Assembly (NCBI RefSeq): GCF_040712315.1
Contig: NC_134017.1
Coordinates: 19,746,001 to 19,810,000, forward strand
Reading direction: 5' to 3'
DNA: 64,000 nucleotides
Source of the DNA: Castanea sativa
Taxonomy: Eukaryota > Streptophyta > Magnoliopsida > Fagales > Fagaceae
Below the pieces are notes generated by a model. That model was not told the DNA's origin. It did not search any database and saw nothing but the letters and a program-made list of their open reading frames with translations. Positions 12,516-25,064 of this stretch are shown one piece after another. Every line of letters starts with the position of its first letter. The stretch's first letter is position 1. The translations under genes and the position numbers were made by a program.

Positions 12516-12827
12516 GAAATTAAAAAAAAAAAAAAAAAAAAACGTTAAAACCATATCCTCGCATAAGATCTTATTTTTGTAAGACTAAGTTATTATCAAA
12601 CACCTAAAATCCTTTTCTAGCATGAAACTAGATCAATAAAACTAGGTTTTTGAAAAATGCATTAAACAATTTCCTAGCATGACATTCCGAACCAATGGCT
12701 TAAGTGATTATTGCTCAACCCAAATTGGCACTTTAAGTGGTTATAGTTGACCCCAAATTGATGCCTTAGGTACTAATAGTTCACTCTGAGCCCATTGAGC
12801 GGTAGTCATTCACCATGAGTCAACATT

Positions 12828-15800
12828 TTTTTTTTTTTTTTTGATATAAAGACTAGAAACTTTATTCAGAAGAGGATAAAAACAGTACATCAAGTGCTAG
12901 AACGCGTTCAAAAATACATGGAGGTTCCTCTATCCAAGAAACAAAATTAGAAATGTCCCTAGCATACTGTGCTAGACCATGAGCTGCCTTATTACCTGAA
13001 CAAGGGACATAAGCAAATTGCACCTGTCTAAAAGAGCCAAGGAGATGAAGAAAACCAGAAATAATGTTAACTATACTGGCAGGCAGGGCAATAACACCAT
13101 TTAGGGAATGAATAACCGTGAGTGAATCAGTCTTAGAGAGGACTTAAGGAAATCCCGTGTCTCTGGCAAACAGGATTGCCTCTTCCATAGCCTTCACCTC
13201 CATCTCTAGTGGACCCAACGAAGTTGCCACAAGCTTACTCATTGTTGCTACCACATTGCCCCACTGGTCTCGAACCACAATACCCAAACCAACAGATTTG
13301 AAAGTCGAGAAGACAGTGCCATCCATATTAACCTTGTACCAAGGAGGTTTAGGAGGCGACCAATACACTTATGTTAAAATCCATAGCTGGGTAGGAGAAT
13401 AGTTTGCTAGCTGAAACTCCTCCAAATAAGATTGAGCCCACTGAAAAATATGCACGGCTGACTTGCGAAAACCCCCCACCTTCACTAGATTTCGAGAAGT
13501 CTAAAGACACCAAGCTAGCGTGGCAAAAAGTGCCAACTTCTCTGCATCCAGGTTTTGAGAAAACTTCAGCAACCAAAATAGATCCATGAAAGATCCGATT
13601 CGTCCCACCTTAACACATCCCCAAATAGACCCAAAACTTCCAGACTTCCTGAGCTTTTAGACAGCACCAAAATCAGTGCCCGGAATCTTCCACCTCCAGC
13701 CCAAGCTTCGCAAATGTTCTCCTTGATAATATATCGATGCATCAAATTGGACTTCATCGGTAAAATATCTTTGCAAGCTCGCCATATAAAGGAGCGGATT
13801 TTATTTGGAACCTTAAGCTTCCAAACGAATTTCCACAAAGAGTGCATCTGCCGAGGATCTGAATTCTCTCCACTACTCCCATTATTTTGTGCCTTTACCT
13901 TAGCATTGAGTGCTACCCAATACGCACTAGCAACAGAGAAACGCCCTCATGAAGTAAATGCCCAAAACCGAGTATCAGGAGGAAGGGACGGGCTGAGAGG
14001 AATTTCTAGGATTGTTCAGCTTCATGCTTAAAGAAAACCTGCCGAACCAACACCGAGTTCCATGCCCCATTCTAATGATCAATCAACTCCGAAACAGGAG
14101 ACTGAGGGTGTAAAACTCGAATTGGAGTTGATACTTGAAAGGTAGAAGGGGTAGGAAGCCACTTGTCACCCCAAACACTAGCATTCTCTTCATTGCCAAT
14201 AAGCCATTGGCATCCAGCCTTTACCACTGGTTGAGAAGACATAATACTCCTTCATGCAAAGGATGGAACACCCTCAAACTAGCATCGATAAAATCATGGT
14301 TGGGAAAATACTTAGCCTTAAAAGCACGGTGAAACAGAGAATTTGGGCAAGTTTGAAGATGCCACCCCTACTTGGCTAATAGAGCAATGTTAAAAGCCTT
14401 CAAATCCCAAAAACCCATTCCCCCTTCCACCTTTGGGTGACACATTTTCTCCCAACTCAGCCGAGCAATCTTGTTCCCCCCATTGTTTTTTTCCCACCAA
14501 AAACTTCTCACCATGCCTGCTAAGTCATCAGAAATCGAGTCTGGAATTTTAAAACAACTCATAAAATAAGCCGAGATGGCTTGGGGAACTGATTTAATGA
14601 GAACCTCTTTCCCCGCATTGGATAAAAGTTTTTCCTTCCACCTTGAGAGCTTATTACCCAATTTTTCCTCGAGTTGGATGAAAGTGTTTCGTTTGTTCAA
14701 CCTTGCAAGGGAGGGTAGGCCTAGATATTTCTCATGTTGGCGAATGACTTGTGCACCAAAGCGACATTTGATTTCCTTCTAAATGGCTTGAGGAGTATTT
14801 TTGTTGAAGAAAAGCGTTGTTTTATTCCTTTTCAATTGTTGGCTAGAGATAGATTCGTACAAGGAAAAAATGCGCTCTAACTTTGTACATTCCTCCAAAG
14901 TTGCTTGATAGAAAATCAGGCTATCATTCGCAAAGAATAAGTGAGTAATCCGAAGGGCATGGCGACTAACTGAAATACCGGTAATTGAACCCCTTTTTGA
15001 AGCACGATGAAGCAAAGCTGAAAGCCCCAATGCACAAAACAAAAACAAAGAGGGAGATAGAGGATCCCTTGGCGTTGATCCCAAGATGGGATAATACGGC
15101 CACAAGGTTGCTTGTTAATGCAAACAGAATAAACAGTTAGGGGTGTGCATGGATCGGGTTAAGGGAATTTTTTGACCCAACCCACCATAGTGGGTCAAAA
15201 AAATATTCAACCCAATCCAACCTATTACATAAGTCCAACAAAACCCACATGGGTTGGGTTGGGTCCATGAGTTGGACAAATTTATTATTATTATTATTAT
15301 TATTATTAAATGGAGTAGAAAAAAATATAAATATAAATATAAATATATTAAAAAAAAAACCAAACATTAGTATCGATGTAACTCTTTAAAGGCAAACAAC
15401 GCTAATGACTAAACAACAATAGTAATTGATTAGGATTTGTGTGAACTGATTGGCTTTTATATAGGATAGGAAGAGCTAGTTATTTTAAAAAATTTATTAA
15501 TTATAAAATATATTTTAAATATATATATATATATATATATATTAAATATATGGGTGGATCGAGTTGGGTTTGGTAGGTTTGGAATTTTATGACCCAAACC
15601 CAACCCAACCCAACCCACTATCAAAAAAAATTTTGTAACCCAACCCAACCCAACCCACCAAACCCTAAAAACCAATCCAACTTGGCGGGTTGGGTTGGAT
15701 CGGGTCGGTTTGGCAGGTTGGTTGCACACCCCTATAAACAACAGATGATACACATGACAAAATAGTATCCACTAGCTTCCTATGAAAACCCAACTGTATC

Positions 15801-16600
15801 ATAATGTTTTCCAAACTCCTCAAAAAAAAAAAAGTTTTCCAAACATGCCCATTCAACCCTATCATAAGCTTTACTCATGTTAAGCTTTTGAGCCTTGTCA
15901 CCCACCTTTCTACTCCGCTTCTGACTAATATGGTGCATAGTTTCAAAGGCTACCAACACATTATGTGTAACAAAACGACCATTGGTAAAGACACTTTGAT
16001 TCTCACTGACAATGCTAGATAACACAGACTTCATACGATTGGTCAAAGTTTTAGAAGCTAGTTTATACACCACATTACATAGACTAATGAGTCTATAATC
16101 AGTCATATGGCTTGGGTTTTTAGTATTTGGAATGAGAATAATATGTGTCTCATTGAAATTAGGAGGGGCAATACCCAAGTTAAGAAAATCCAGCACTAAT
16201 TTAGTAACACAATCACCAACTAAAGGCCAAAAGGTTTGATAAAAGAGCGGAGGCATACCATCAGGGTCACGAGACGTCGTTGGGTGCATTTGTTTCAAAG
16301 ATTGGGCCACTTCCGAAGGTTGAAATTCCCTTGTCAACAAATAATTCATTGATTCAGAAATAACTGATTCAATAGCTGCATTTAACTCTTCACAGTTTGA
16401 AGGATTTGAGGTTGTGAACAATGTGGTAAAATAATCAGTAGCCAACTCTCAATAATCCGTGGATCTTCCTACCAAACACCATTCGCATCAGTCAAGCCCG
16501 AAATGGAGTTCCAAGCTTTCCTATGTGAAGATTTCCACATCATATCTCTATGAATAATGAGTTTGATTTGGTCATGAAATATGGTGTTTTCTTGTAGCAT
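12828..16600 (-). mobile_element. L1-type LINE, 5'-truncated and mutated
   Basis: Minus strand. The poly(A) tail is at 12828-12842 (T run on the plus strand). In transcript order: a pre-RT linker (16446-16570, with TAG after GVW), RT fingers/palm (15780-16445), RT palm with FFANDS (15090-14780), RT thumb (14700-14368), a zinc-finger-like RVT segment (13847-13700) and a C-terminal RNase H (13368-12990, beginning KVNMDG). This is the usual plant LINE ORF2 order. The catalytic FADD motif reads FAND, stops and frameshifts are frequent, and a 597-bp hAT element splits the RT at 15137-15733. No endonuclease or ORF1 was found, so it is 5'-truncated and inactive. Confidence 0.9.
15137..15733. mobile_element. 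hAT-type miniature element inside the LINE
   Basis: The ends are TTAGGGGTGTGCA and TGCACACCCCT. The flanks ATAAACAG (15129-15136) and ATAAACAA (15734-15741) form an 8-bp duplication matching 7 of 8, and removing the element restores the RT reading frame (codons SSVVY then SVCINKQ). The interior is rich in GGGTTGGGTT runs near both ends and has a (TAT)n and a (TA)n tract. A partial relative lies at 23886-24291 in the opposite orientation. Confidence 0.85.
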
Positions 16601-16900
16601 TGGTGTTCAATTTCATAAAATCTACCACTGGGGCATATGCAGACACCCAATTTTGCAAACAATCAAAACCATTTATTTTAAGCCACACAACTCTCAAAAG
16701 TGTAAAATAGTCATTTTACAAGGGTGAAAAATTCCATGATTGATCTAACATCAAAATCTTCATCATATCAAGCCATTATAAAATTAAAGTGTAAAATGGT
16801 CTTTGAGTTAAAAGTTGAAGTTTTTACCTAATTGTCCTCAAGTTTTGTCCTTGCTTTAACTTAGGGTGTTGGATTATTTTTTAACCACATAATTGTCTAT
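16601..16900. other. Unassigned sequence between the LINE and a tandem duplication
   Basis: AT-rich; no gene, terminal repeats or known element recognised. Confidence 0.35.
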
Positions 16901-16904
16901 TTCA

Positions 16905-17440
16905 AATTGGAGAAACTTCTTAAATAGTAGTATAGATAACTTTGTAGTTTTTTTAACATATATTTTATATATCTTCTTTGAGATTTACAAATAAGAAAAT
17001 AGAAAATAATATTCCACATGAAAATAAGGAAAAAAGATAAAGATATTTAGGTGAATATGTTAGACTTTTAAAGAATATAGTTTGTATTTGGAGTACTTGT
17101 TCAATTAACCTTGAAAGCTTTCTTCCTCAAAAAAAAAAAAACCTTCAAAGCTTGAATATAGTCTATTCTAAACAAGAGAAATTTCTTAAATAGTAGTATA
17201 AATAACTTTGCAGTTTTTTTTAAAATATATATTTTATGTATCTTGAGATTCACAAATAAGAAAATAGAAAATAATATTCTACATGAAAATAAAATTAAAA
17301 AAGAAGAAGATATTTAGGTGAATATGTTAGACTTTTAAAGAATATAGTTTGTATTCCTACCCAAAAAGAAAAAGAAAAAAAGAACATAGTTTGTATTTGG
17401 TGTACTTGTTCAATTAACCTTGAAAGCTTTCTTCCTAAAA
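16905..17440. repeat. Direct duplication of about 260-270 bp
   Basis: The block 16905-17142 (TTCTTAAATAGTAGTATA through GAAAGCTTTCTTCCT) is repeated at 17176-17436 with small differences. The second copy carries an extra A-rich run near 17360-17385. It is non-coding. Confidence 0.8.
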
Positions 17441-17499
17441 AAAATGTGAGTTAGGAGTAATAGGCCACTATCATTCATTCGTTCCACATTCCTGAAGTT

Positions 17500-18130
17500 A
17501 TCTAGTGTAATGGGCTGAGCCCATAGAATACCAGTCCAACAATCCGGAATAGCTTGTTTCAATGTCTTGAGAGTGAGGACCATCTTGCATAAAACTGATA
17601 TTCATTATTTTTGAGGTTGTCCATAATGAACCTCAATAAATCCAATGATGCCTTTATTCATTATTTTCGCACCTGTACCAAAAATTGCTAATCATTTTTG
17701 ATAATTAAATCATTACAAAGTGCAATGGGAATTCTTGATCAGCTCATTGGGATGGATTCTGACTGCTTTAATAAGAAACGGTCTTCAATTGTCCTAAAAG
17801 CATCTTGTTTGGACCTCCCAACAAAAGAAGGCAACCTCTATTATTTATCATGACCTTTAACTTGGGGACCCTTAAAAGGATTTTATATTGCTCTTCTTAT
17901 TAACCTTAGTATTCTTAGCGAAGAAAATTGTAGTTTTCTCCCTATTAAGCTATTGACCTGAGACCTCTTCATGTATCTATGGCACCTTGCAAAGTTTGCT
18001 GTTATTTTTTCATATTAGCCTGATAAAATAAGAGGTCATAATCTAAAATAAAAAAGAAGGTTAAACAAGGTTCCCTTTTCTTGTTGTTATTCCTCTGTGG
18101 GTCACCCTGTCCAAATTCCCCTTGTGGAAG
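17500..18130 (-). mobile_element. LINE reverse transcriptase C-terminal remnant
   Basis: The minus strand, read across frames, gives LLFYQANMKK near 18010, then GEKTTIFFAKNTK near 17930, then PSFVGRSKQDAFRTIEDRF near 17790, which is the typical order after the catalytic motif in plant LINE RTs. There are many stops and no tail. It is a separate, older remnant from the LINE at 12.8-16.6 kb. Confidence 0.7.
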
Positions 18131-18440
18131 AGAAAAAGCCTTTGGGCTCAACAATTATTACTACAAAATAAGATACAGTAGTGATGTACATCGTAATCAA
18201 TTTAATCTAGTTAACTCACACAAGCATTATTAATTATTTTCATTACTTTTAGCAATAAGAATTAAAGATAAACGTAATCAGATATAGGTAGATAAGTACA
18301 TAACCCTAATTAAAATTTGTAATAAATCATTAAACCAACAATCCATACAAGCTAGTAAAGTCATAATCAAGTATAGCCCCTATCACAAAGGCATGTATAT
18401 TCATGCTAGATTTTCATACATAACTCTAGTATTTTAGTAT

Positions 18441-20829
18441 TTATCTGGCATCCAATTTTGAAATTGTGACATTATTTATTGAATAATTTTTTGACTTATT
18501 TTCTAAAACGTCTAACTCTTTCGTGATTGTGTTGATAAAAAATGCGGGTTGTTTCGGAGTAGATAGTTGAATAGTTTCGTTTGCAAGAAAAGAAACAACA
18601 TCTACCATAGTGGGTCTATCTGTTGCCTGATCTTGTACGCATAAGAGACCAACATGAATGCATCTCAATACTTCAGATGGAATGCATGACTCATCTAGTA
18701 TTGCTAGGTCTGTAAGCTCTAAACCTTTACCTTCATTCCATAATTGCCATGCCTGATACAAGCCCAATTATTCATTAATGTTAGCTATTAAGTTCAATAT
18801 TCCATGCACATGATAAGAAGGGTCAAGAGGAAAACTTACATATCCTATAAGGTTGAGTGGATACTCAGAGTGATATCGACCATTGTTTTTCTTGCCACTG
18901 ATTATTTCTAATAGTAGAACTCCAAAGCTGAATACATCAATTTTTATTGAAACAACACCATTCATTGCGTACTCTGGGAACATATAACCACTGAAGCAAT
19001 AATTGACAATAAAACTTAGTGTATGAACAAGCACATATATTCACTCTCACACACACAAAAATAGAATTCAATTATGCATGCTTTAAAGGAAATGCATACT
19101 TACTATGTTCCAACAACCCTATTTGTGTTTTCTTCTGATCCTTTCAACCCAACTATTTTTGCCAAGCCAAAATCAGATATTTTCGGATTCATCTCCTTAT
19201 CAAGCAAAATGTTGCTTGCTTTTAAATCCCGGTGAATTATTGTTAGCCTTGAATATTTGTGGAGATAAACAAGTCCTTGAGCTATGCCTTCAATGATGTG
19301 GAAGCGTTTTTTCCAATTTAATAAATACTTTTTAGTAGAATCTGACTCATAGTAGAAAATAATAGCAAGAAAATGATAAGTATATTAATTGACTTGGAAT
19401 AAAAGAAAACAAAAATATCAACATATGAGCAAATTTTCATAGGAATGAACATATGTCCTACCGAAGAGGAAGAAATCTAAACTCTTGTTGGGCATGTACT
19501 CATATATTAGTATATTTTCTTCTTCTTGAATACAAAATCCTAAAAGTCGGACAAGATTAATGTGTTGGAGTTTGGCAATGAGAATAGCTTCATTCTTGAA
19601 CTCTAGCAATCCTTGTCTAGAACTTCTCGAGAGTCTCTTAATTGCTATTTCTTTCCCATCAGGTAATTTACCCTGAAAATATATTGTGTTAGTCATATTT
19701 AACTCACATTACCTTAAATCAATCTCCACTTGCATTATTTAATTTTCTATCAAAATTCTATCTAGCACTTGGGATCGATGCGGCTCAAGTGCAAATTAAT
19801 TGGTCAAATTGTATTAGCTAGTCTTGATTAGGTCTTAAGTTTAAATGTTGAACCTAACAAAAAATAAAGAGATGGAATAGGTTAATTTAAGGTTGTGGAT
19901 AGATCTGACAAATTAAATTCGACCAGGATTCAATAACCCATCCAAACATGAACGAAAAAATAGCGTAGTTGTAAAGTGTAATAGAAAATATTAGAAATTG
20001 TAACCCATTTGAGTCTGATTAGTTTCTGATCGACTACTACCCAAACTAACCTGACCGTTTCATCATTACCTTATCATAAGCTTTTAAACTTAAGTTTTTT
20101 ATTGACTCATTTTCAATACATTGACCTTTTTTTTTTTGTAATTTCTGCACACATCTTCTTTTTTATTATCGATTTTTTATTTACATAAAATTTTAACATT
20201 TTATTTTTAGTTGTATATATTGTATGTGTGGTGCCCTGCACCAATTAGGAACTTAAGTTAAACTAGGAACCTTTAATGGTTTGTAATGGAGGGTTAAATC
20301 TTAATTACTACGGATCATTCAACTAAGTTTGATACTTTTATATACATATATAAAAGTGAATGGCTAATTGTATTATGATTATATACTATGTATGTACAAA
20401 GCAATATATGCCACTATATTAAGTGGTTAAGTTACCATGTATATTGTTAGTCTTGTAATTAGCTACTTAAGGGAAGGGTATTTTAGTAACTTCTTAGACA
20501 CATGAACGAATAAGCTTAAGACACTTTGCCCAATCTTTGAGAGGACACTTGCTCTCCTTACCATGCAAGTCAGAAATGAAGCAAGCCACAAATTCAAGTT
20601 AGAAACTTCCCTAGCTGGCCAAACAAACCAAAATTCCTACCTCCTTTTGCTCTCATTTCTCACATACAACTAGAAAGAGCTAAAAAGCTCAAGCTCTCTC
20701 CCCATCTATACATACGGGTCCAGCAGCAAAAAGGGGAAACTTTCTTCACTTTCTTCTCAAGTTTTTGCTATAATGAGTCTAGTTCCCAATTTCTTAAGAC
20801 CTTTAGCAACGCTATAGGTTAAAACTCTA

Positions 20830-20897
<68 letters not shown>

Positions 20898-21330
20898 CGA
20901 AGAACTAACCTTATAAACTTGTCCAAAACCGCCCTCTCCTAATTTATTTTCAGTTGAGAAATTACTTGTAGCATCATAAATGCTTTTGAAGCTGAATGTT
21001 TGCAATCCATCTTGCCCATCTTTGCCTTGTTTCTTCACTTTGTCATGTACATTGCAAGTTGTTGCATTACCTCCAAGTTCCATTACGAGAATATTTTGTT
21101 TCTTTTTTCTCTCCCCTAATTAACATGAAAGAAAAATGTAACTTAAAAATATGTTGCTAAGTACATAAAATAAAATATGTAGCAGGAGCATCGATTACCT
21201 TCAGCTTTTTGTTTTTTCCATTTTGAATGGTAAAAGAAGCACAACAAGGCAATAATAATTCCCCCAACTGTCACGATGATGAGCCATATCCACCACCTGT
21301 TTGCCCACCTGTTTTTTGAATTATCTGCAT
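18441..21330 (-). CDS. Receptor-kinase transmembrane and kinase exons, open throughout (copy C)
   Basis: Six exons, minus strand: 21199-21330 (transmembrane, [12 protein letters not shown]), 20910-21115, 19462-19672, 19104-19341, 18840-18990, 18441-18752. Every junction is GT-AG, phases agree, and no exon contains a stop. The kinase is of the S-domain (G-type lectin) family and looks active: glycine loop [11 protein letters not shown], lysine in [14 protein letters not shown] (RD type), DFG, a PEYA form of the APE motif, the aspartate in IDVFSFG, and DRPTM. The expected S-domain exon is missing upstream. Instead, a LysM ectodomain ORF lies on the same strand at 22895-23683. Expected activity is Ser/Thr phosphorylation at the plasma membrane. 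A hAT element abuts the first acceptor. Alternative: a 5'-truncated pseudogene kept open by chance. Confidence 0.8.
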
Positions 21331-21336
21331 CTGGAC

Positions 21337-21888
21337 CAGTGGCGGAGCTAGGATCTAACTTGAGAGGGGGCAAAAATTGCATTTGACATCACATTTACAC
21401 ACGTGCAAACGAACATATACATATTGATATAGTGTTTGAGATCAATTTGCAAAATGACAATTCATTCATGTGTATGCTTAAGCAATATTTGAATGCAAGA
21501 AAATTCAAAAGAAAATAACATATTCATTATATTATATTTATCTATTAGGGGTTTATTTACATAAAAAATCATTTTGAAATTGTAATTATAAAAAATGTTA
21601 TAACTCTACTTATGAAATGGAAAGGTTTTTAGTTGTTAGATAGACATAAAGTACAACTTACAAAAATTTCTATTACGTATAAGTAGGCTACGTTCTCAAT
21701 CCTCCCATGAAAGCAGTTGCTCATATTATGTATACAGTTTTATAGCTTTTCATCATTAATAACAATTTTATATTTTTACCTAAAATGCATCTAGACTAGC
21801 TAGTAAGTAAATATTAACAGATTTTTTGGGTGGGGTCAGGGGGCAAGTGCCCCCCCCCCCCCCTCGACCCCCCCTAGCTCTGCCCCTG
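21337..21888. mobile_element. hAT miniature element at the acceptor of the transmembrane exon
   Basis: The ends are CAGTGGCGGAGCTAGG and CCTAGCTCTGCCCCTG, flanked by perfect 8-bp duplications ATCTGGAC (21329-21336 and 21889-21896). The duplicated bases include the CCAG of the splice acceptor on the minus strand, so an acceptor is present on both sides. The interior is AT-rich and non-coding, with a C-rich run near the right end. Relative at 26867-27682. Confidence 0.88.
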
Positions 21889-21896
21889 ATCTGGAC

Positions 21897-22894
21897 AACC
21901 AATTTTTTAATGTTCTACTAGTAATAGCATTTTCTTATCATTTACTATGCTTTAAGATGCCGGGACTACTTGTGCTTTAGACAACAAAATAATAAGATTG
22001 ATAAAACTCACTTTCTCTTCCTTCACATATAGGGGGCTTCAAATCTTTTAAGATTTTTCTCTTTGTTTTATAATTTTTTTAAGGACTCTTTATCCACAAT
22101 TTAAACAACACATAACTCTTATGTAGATACTTTTTAGGTGGGTGATTCAAGAATGAAGAAATTGCAGCAAGAATTTTTAGTATGCCAGAGCAAGTGTAAC
22201 TCGAGGACCAACCGGTGAAAGTTGACCAAGTACGTTTTGAATAACTTACAGTAATATATATCAAACTTAAGTAATTTTTGTTTATCGCATAATATTATAC
22301 CATCTAATTATAAGTTTTTGAGACCTTATAATTTTACTCAGCAAGTCCTATTTGTTTAAATAATTAAAAATATAGTCTAATAAAAAAAAGCATACTCCAT
22401 AAATATCTAATGATAAAATATATAATCATAATTATAATAAATATCTAACAATAATAAGGAGAAATTTCAATTTATTTGTACGTGGTTTGGTTGAAATTTA
22501 AATTGTCTACTTGTGGTTTGAAATTCAACACTTTATCTGAGGTTAGTTCAGTTAAATTTACTTAACACACATTGTTAAAAATATGTGATTTTGCTTTGCT
22601 TTTACGTTTCTCTTCTCCAAAAAAAAAAAAAAAAACATAAAAATACAAGATAAAAAAGAATTCAAATGGACAATTGCATCATAAAATTTCGACAACTTAA
22701 ATTTCGGTCAAACCGTAAGTGAGTAAAGTACCAAATCTTAAACCACATGTAACTAATTTAAATTTCAACCAAACTATATGGGAGTAAGTTGTAATTTGCC
22801 ATAATAATTATCATGATTATTTAATTTCATATTTAAATTAAATATACAGATGAAAAAAAATATATATTAGATTAATAAAATCTTCATAGGATAT
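21897..22894. other. AT-rich non-coding DNA, possible intron
   Basis: No S-domain, LysM or kinase coding sequence is seen on either strand. It would form most of a 1.6-kb intron if the LysM exon is spliced to the kinase exons; otherwise it is plain intergenic DNA. Confidence 0.45.
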
Positions 22895-23683
22895 TTATAG
22901 GAGAATGGGGGGTTGGGTTTGGCAAGAATAGTTACCTAAATTCACGCTAACATTACTGATCGGCCTGCTCTTTAGTGGGACGAGAATGGTTGTGAATGAC
23001 TGTATGGCATCCTCGGACATATAATAATAATTACTGTTTGCATCAATTATGCTCTGCATGTCCGCACCGAATGAACCAGCAATTGCAGAGAGATTATCCC
23101 CGTCGACAACCACATATGTGAGCAAGTGCTTGAAGCCACTTGCCGTCTGGTTGGGCGTGGGACAAGCGCAAGTGAGTGGGATAATTACATCCACGCCCAT
23201 TCTCAGCGTCTTATCTTTATAAGGATTCTGATGCATAATGGCCTGGCAAGTGGTGAGACCCTGGTAATTGTTGGCAATAGTGAAATAGGTTTCGGATTCG
23301 CTCTGCACCCTGTAGTAGCTGATTTGCTGGTAGTACTGACCCGAGCATGAACAGTTGACAGGGATGATGATCGGGGCTCTGTTTGTGGGCTCGGTGGGGA
23401 TGGGCTGGAATTTTGTGATGTTGTTGATTTCGGCGATGACGGAGGCATCGACGCCCAATAAGGAGCCGATGGTCGCTGCAGAATAGTAAGAAGCATTGGA
23501 TCGGAACGTGAGGTAGGATTCGCAACTGGTTTCGCTGTTGCATCTATACCCATTCGCGATGTCTAGGTCTTCGTCGCAAGTGTTATTCAAGTAATAAGCT
23601 TGTTGGGCTTTTGATGGATGTTGTTTCAGCAACGAGACCAACAATAAAACGGAGCAAATGTAATATAAATTATATTTCTTCAT
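22895..23683 (-). CDS. LYK4/5-like LysM receptor ectodomain
   Basis: Open frame of 262 codons from the chosen Met at 23683. That Met is preferred over the one at 23785 because a hydrophobic signal peptide (residues about 5-26) follows it directly. Three LysM motifs follow at about 57-108, 123-171 and 187-237, with CxC pairs CSC at 111-113 and CAC at 172-174. Blocks such as LTTCQAIMHQNPY and CPTPNQTASGFKHLLTY are characteristic of LYK4/LYK5, which bind chitin oligomers at the plasma membrane in Arabidopsis. No transmembrane segment or kinase follows directly. The frame runs on to a stop at 22895, but a strong donor (AG then GTAACT) occurs at 22936 just after the third LysM, in the same phase as the acceptor at 21330. 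It may be a truncated LYK gene, a secreted LysM protein, or exon 1 of a chimeric receptor. Confidence 0.85.
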   Translation of the reverse strand: MKKYNLYYICSVLLLVSLLKQHPSKAQQAYYLNNTCDEDLDIANGYRCNSETSCESYLTFRSNASYYSAATIGSLLGVDASVIAEINNITKFQPIPTEPTNRAPIIIPVNCSCSGQYYQQISYYRVQSESETYFTIANNYQGLTTCQAIMHQNPYKDKTLRMGVDVIIPLTCACPTPNQTASGFKHLLTYVVVDGDNLSAIAGSFGADMQSIIDANSNYYYMSEDAIQSFTTILVPLKSRPISNVSVNLGNYSCQTQPPILL

Positions 23684-23885
23684 ATTCCGATTGCTATTAA
23701 CAAATGAATTTGGAATACAATTATGATTTGTTAGGCTGATGTGAAGATAAAAGATGGATAGAGGAGAGAGGTAAAATAAGTGCACAGTGGGTAAACGATT
23801 GTGAAAAGCTGTCAGGCACTCACGCTGCTGCCCCCAACTTGGACAGTATCACAGTCGTTGTGGCAAAAAAGTTTTCAAAGCTGCC

Positions 23886-24291
23886 AGACTCGACCTATTC
23901 ATATACTTAATATATATACATATTTAAAATATATTATATAATTAATAAATTTTTTAAAATAATCATTTATTTATATTTTGTATAAAAGTCAATTAATTCA
24001 TACAAACTTAGTAAATTATTATTGTTGTTTAGACATTAGTGTTGTTTGCATTTAAGGAGTTACATTGATACTAATTTTAGAGTTTTTTATAATTTTTTTT
24101 TTCTACTCAATTTATTAATAATAATAATAAAAATTTGTCCAATCCATGGGTTCAACCCGACCCAACTCAACCCATGTGGGTTGGGTTAGACTTATGTGAT
24201 GGGTTAGGTTAGGTTGAATTTTTTTGACCTACCATGGTGAGTTGGGTAAAAAAATCCCTTCAACTCAACCTAACCTAACCCATGCACACCC
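23886..24291. mobile_element. Partial copy of the 15137-15733 hAT miniature element
   Basis: Inverted relative to the copy at 15137-15733. It shares the AATAAATTTTTTAAAATAA block, the TTATTGTTGTTTAGACATTAG block, the (AAT)n tract and the GGTTGGGTT runs, and ends CCATGCACACCC. The other end, about 190 bp, is missing. It sits directly upstream of the LysM gene. Confidence 0.7.
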
Positions 24292-25000
24292 TTCATCTTA
24301 ACCTCATGTTGTACTCTAATTAATTTTTATGTTTTTTTTTTCATAATAATTAGTGGTAAGTAATGAAATCTAATCATATATTAATAAATATAAATTTAGC
24401 AAAAAAAATATATTAATAAATATAAATTTTGTGTATGCAGTGTGAGTTTGGATTGCTAGCGTCTACGTCTGGCCTTTAAACAAGGGGTTCTGAGCACTAT
24501 ATACAGTACTCACAGGTACAAAATTTAGTAAAATTTTCATTAAAATTGGGTCTCATAATACTATTCACATATTTAAAAATTATTTTGTTACAGTATTTTC
24601 AGTTTTCAGTTTTCAGTAATAAACGATATTCAATCAGCAACCCGTGGTGTGTGTTCATAGAAAAATCTTTGGTGAGAAAAATTCAAAAAAGTCTGTCTTT
24701 AATCCACACTAGTCTTGTCACACTCAATTTTCAATGATTAGACTTCCACTAATAAAATTCCCACAAGTAATGTAAGGTGGAATGGATTAGGGTATCTCAT
24801 ACTGGGATGAAGCTTTTGGGACAGGAGGTGAGATATTAAATGTACCTGGTATATGTATCAACTATTCTACTCTCCTACTTGTGGGACTTATTCTCAAGTA
24901 AGAGGGTTGATAAATGTATCGAATACATGGTAGTTTTCTGCCGATACGAACTAGACAATTCCATGCTTTAGAAAATTTTAAAATATTTTTCATTATATAC

Positions 25001-25064
<64 letters not shown>

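Noticed and set aside
22079..22264. Possible S-domain remnant between the LysM ORF and the kinase exons
   Set aside because: The peptide has no lectin, S-locus or PAN landmarks; the stretch looks like ordinary non-coding DNA.
25003..25061. TA-rich run considered as a promoter or matrix-attachment site
   Set aside because: It is a plain dinucleotide microsatellite like several others in the window.
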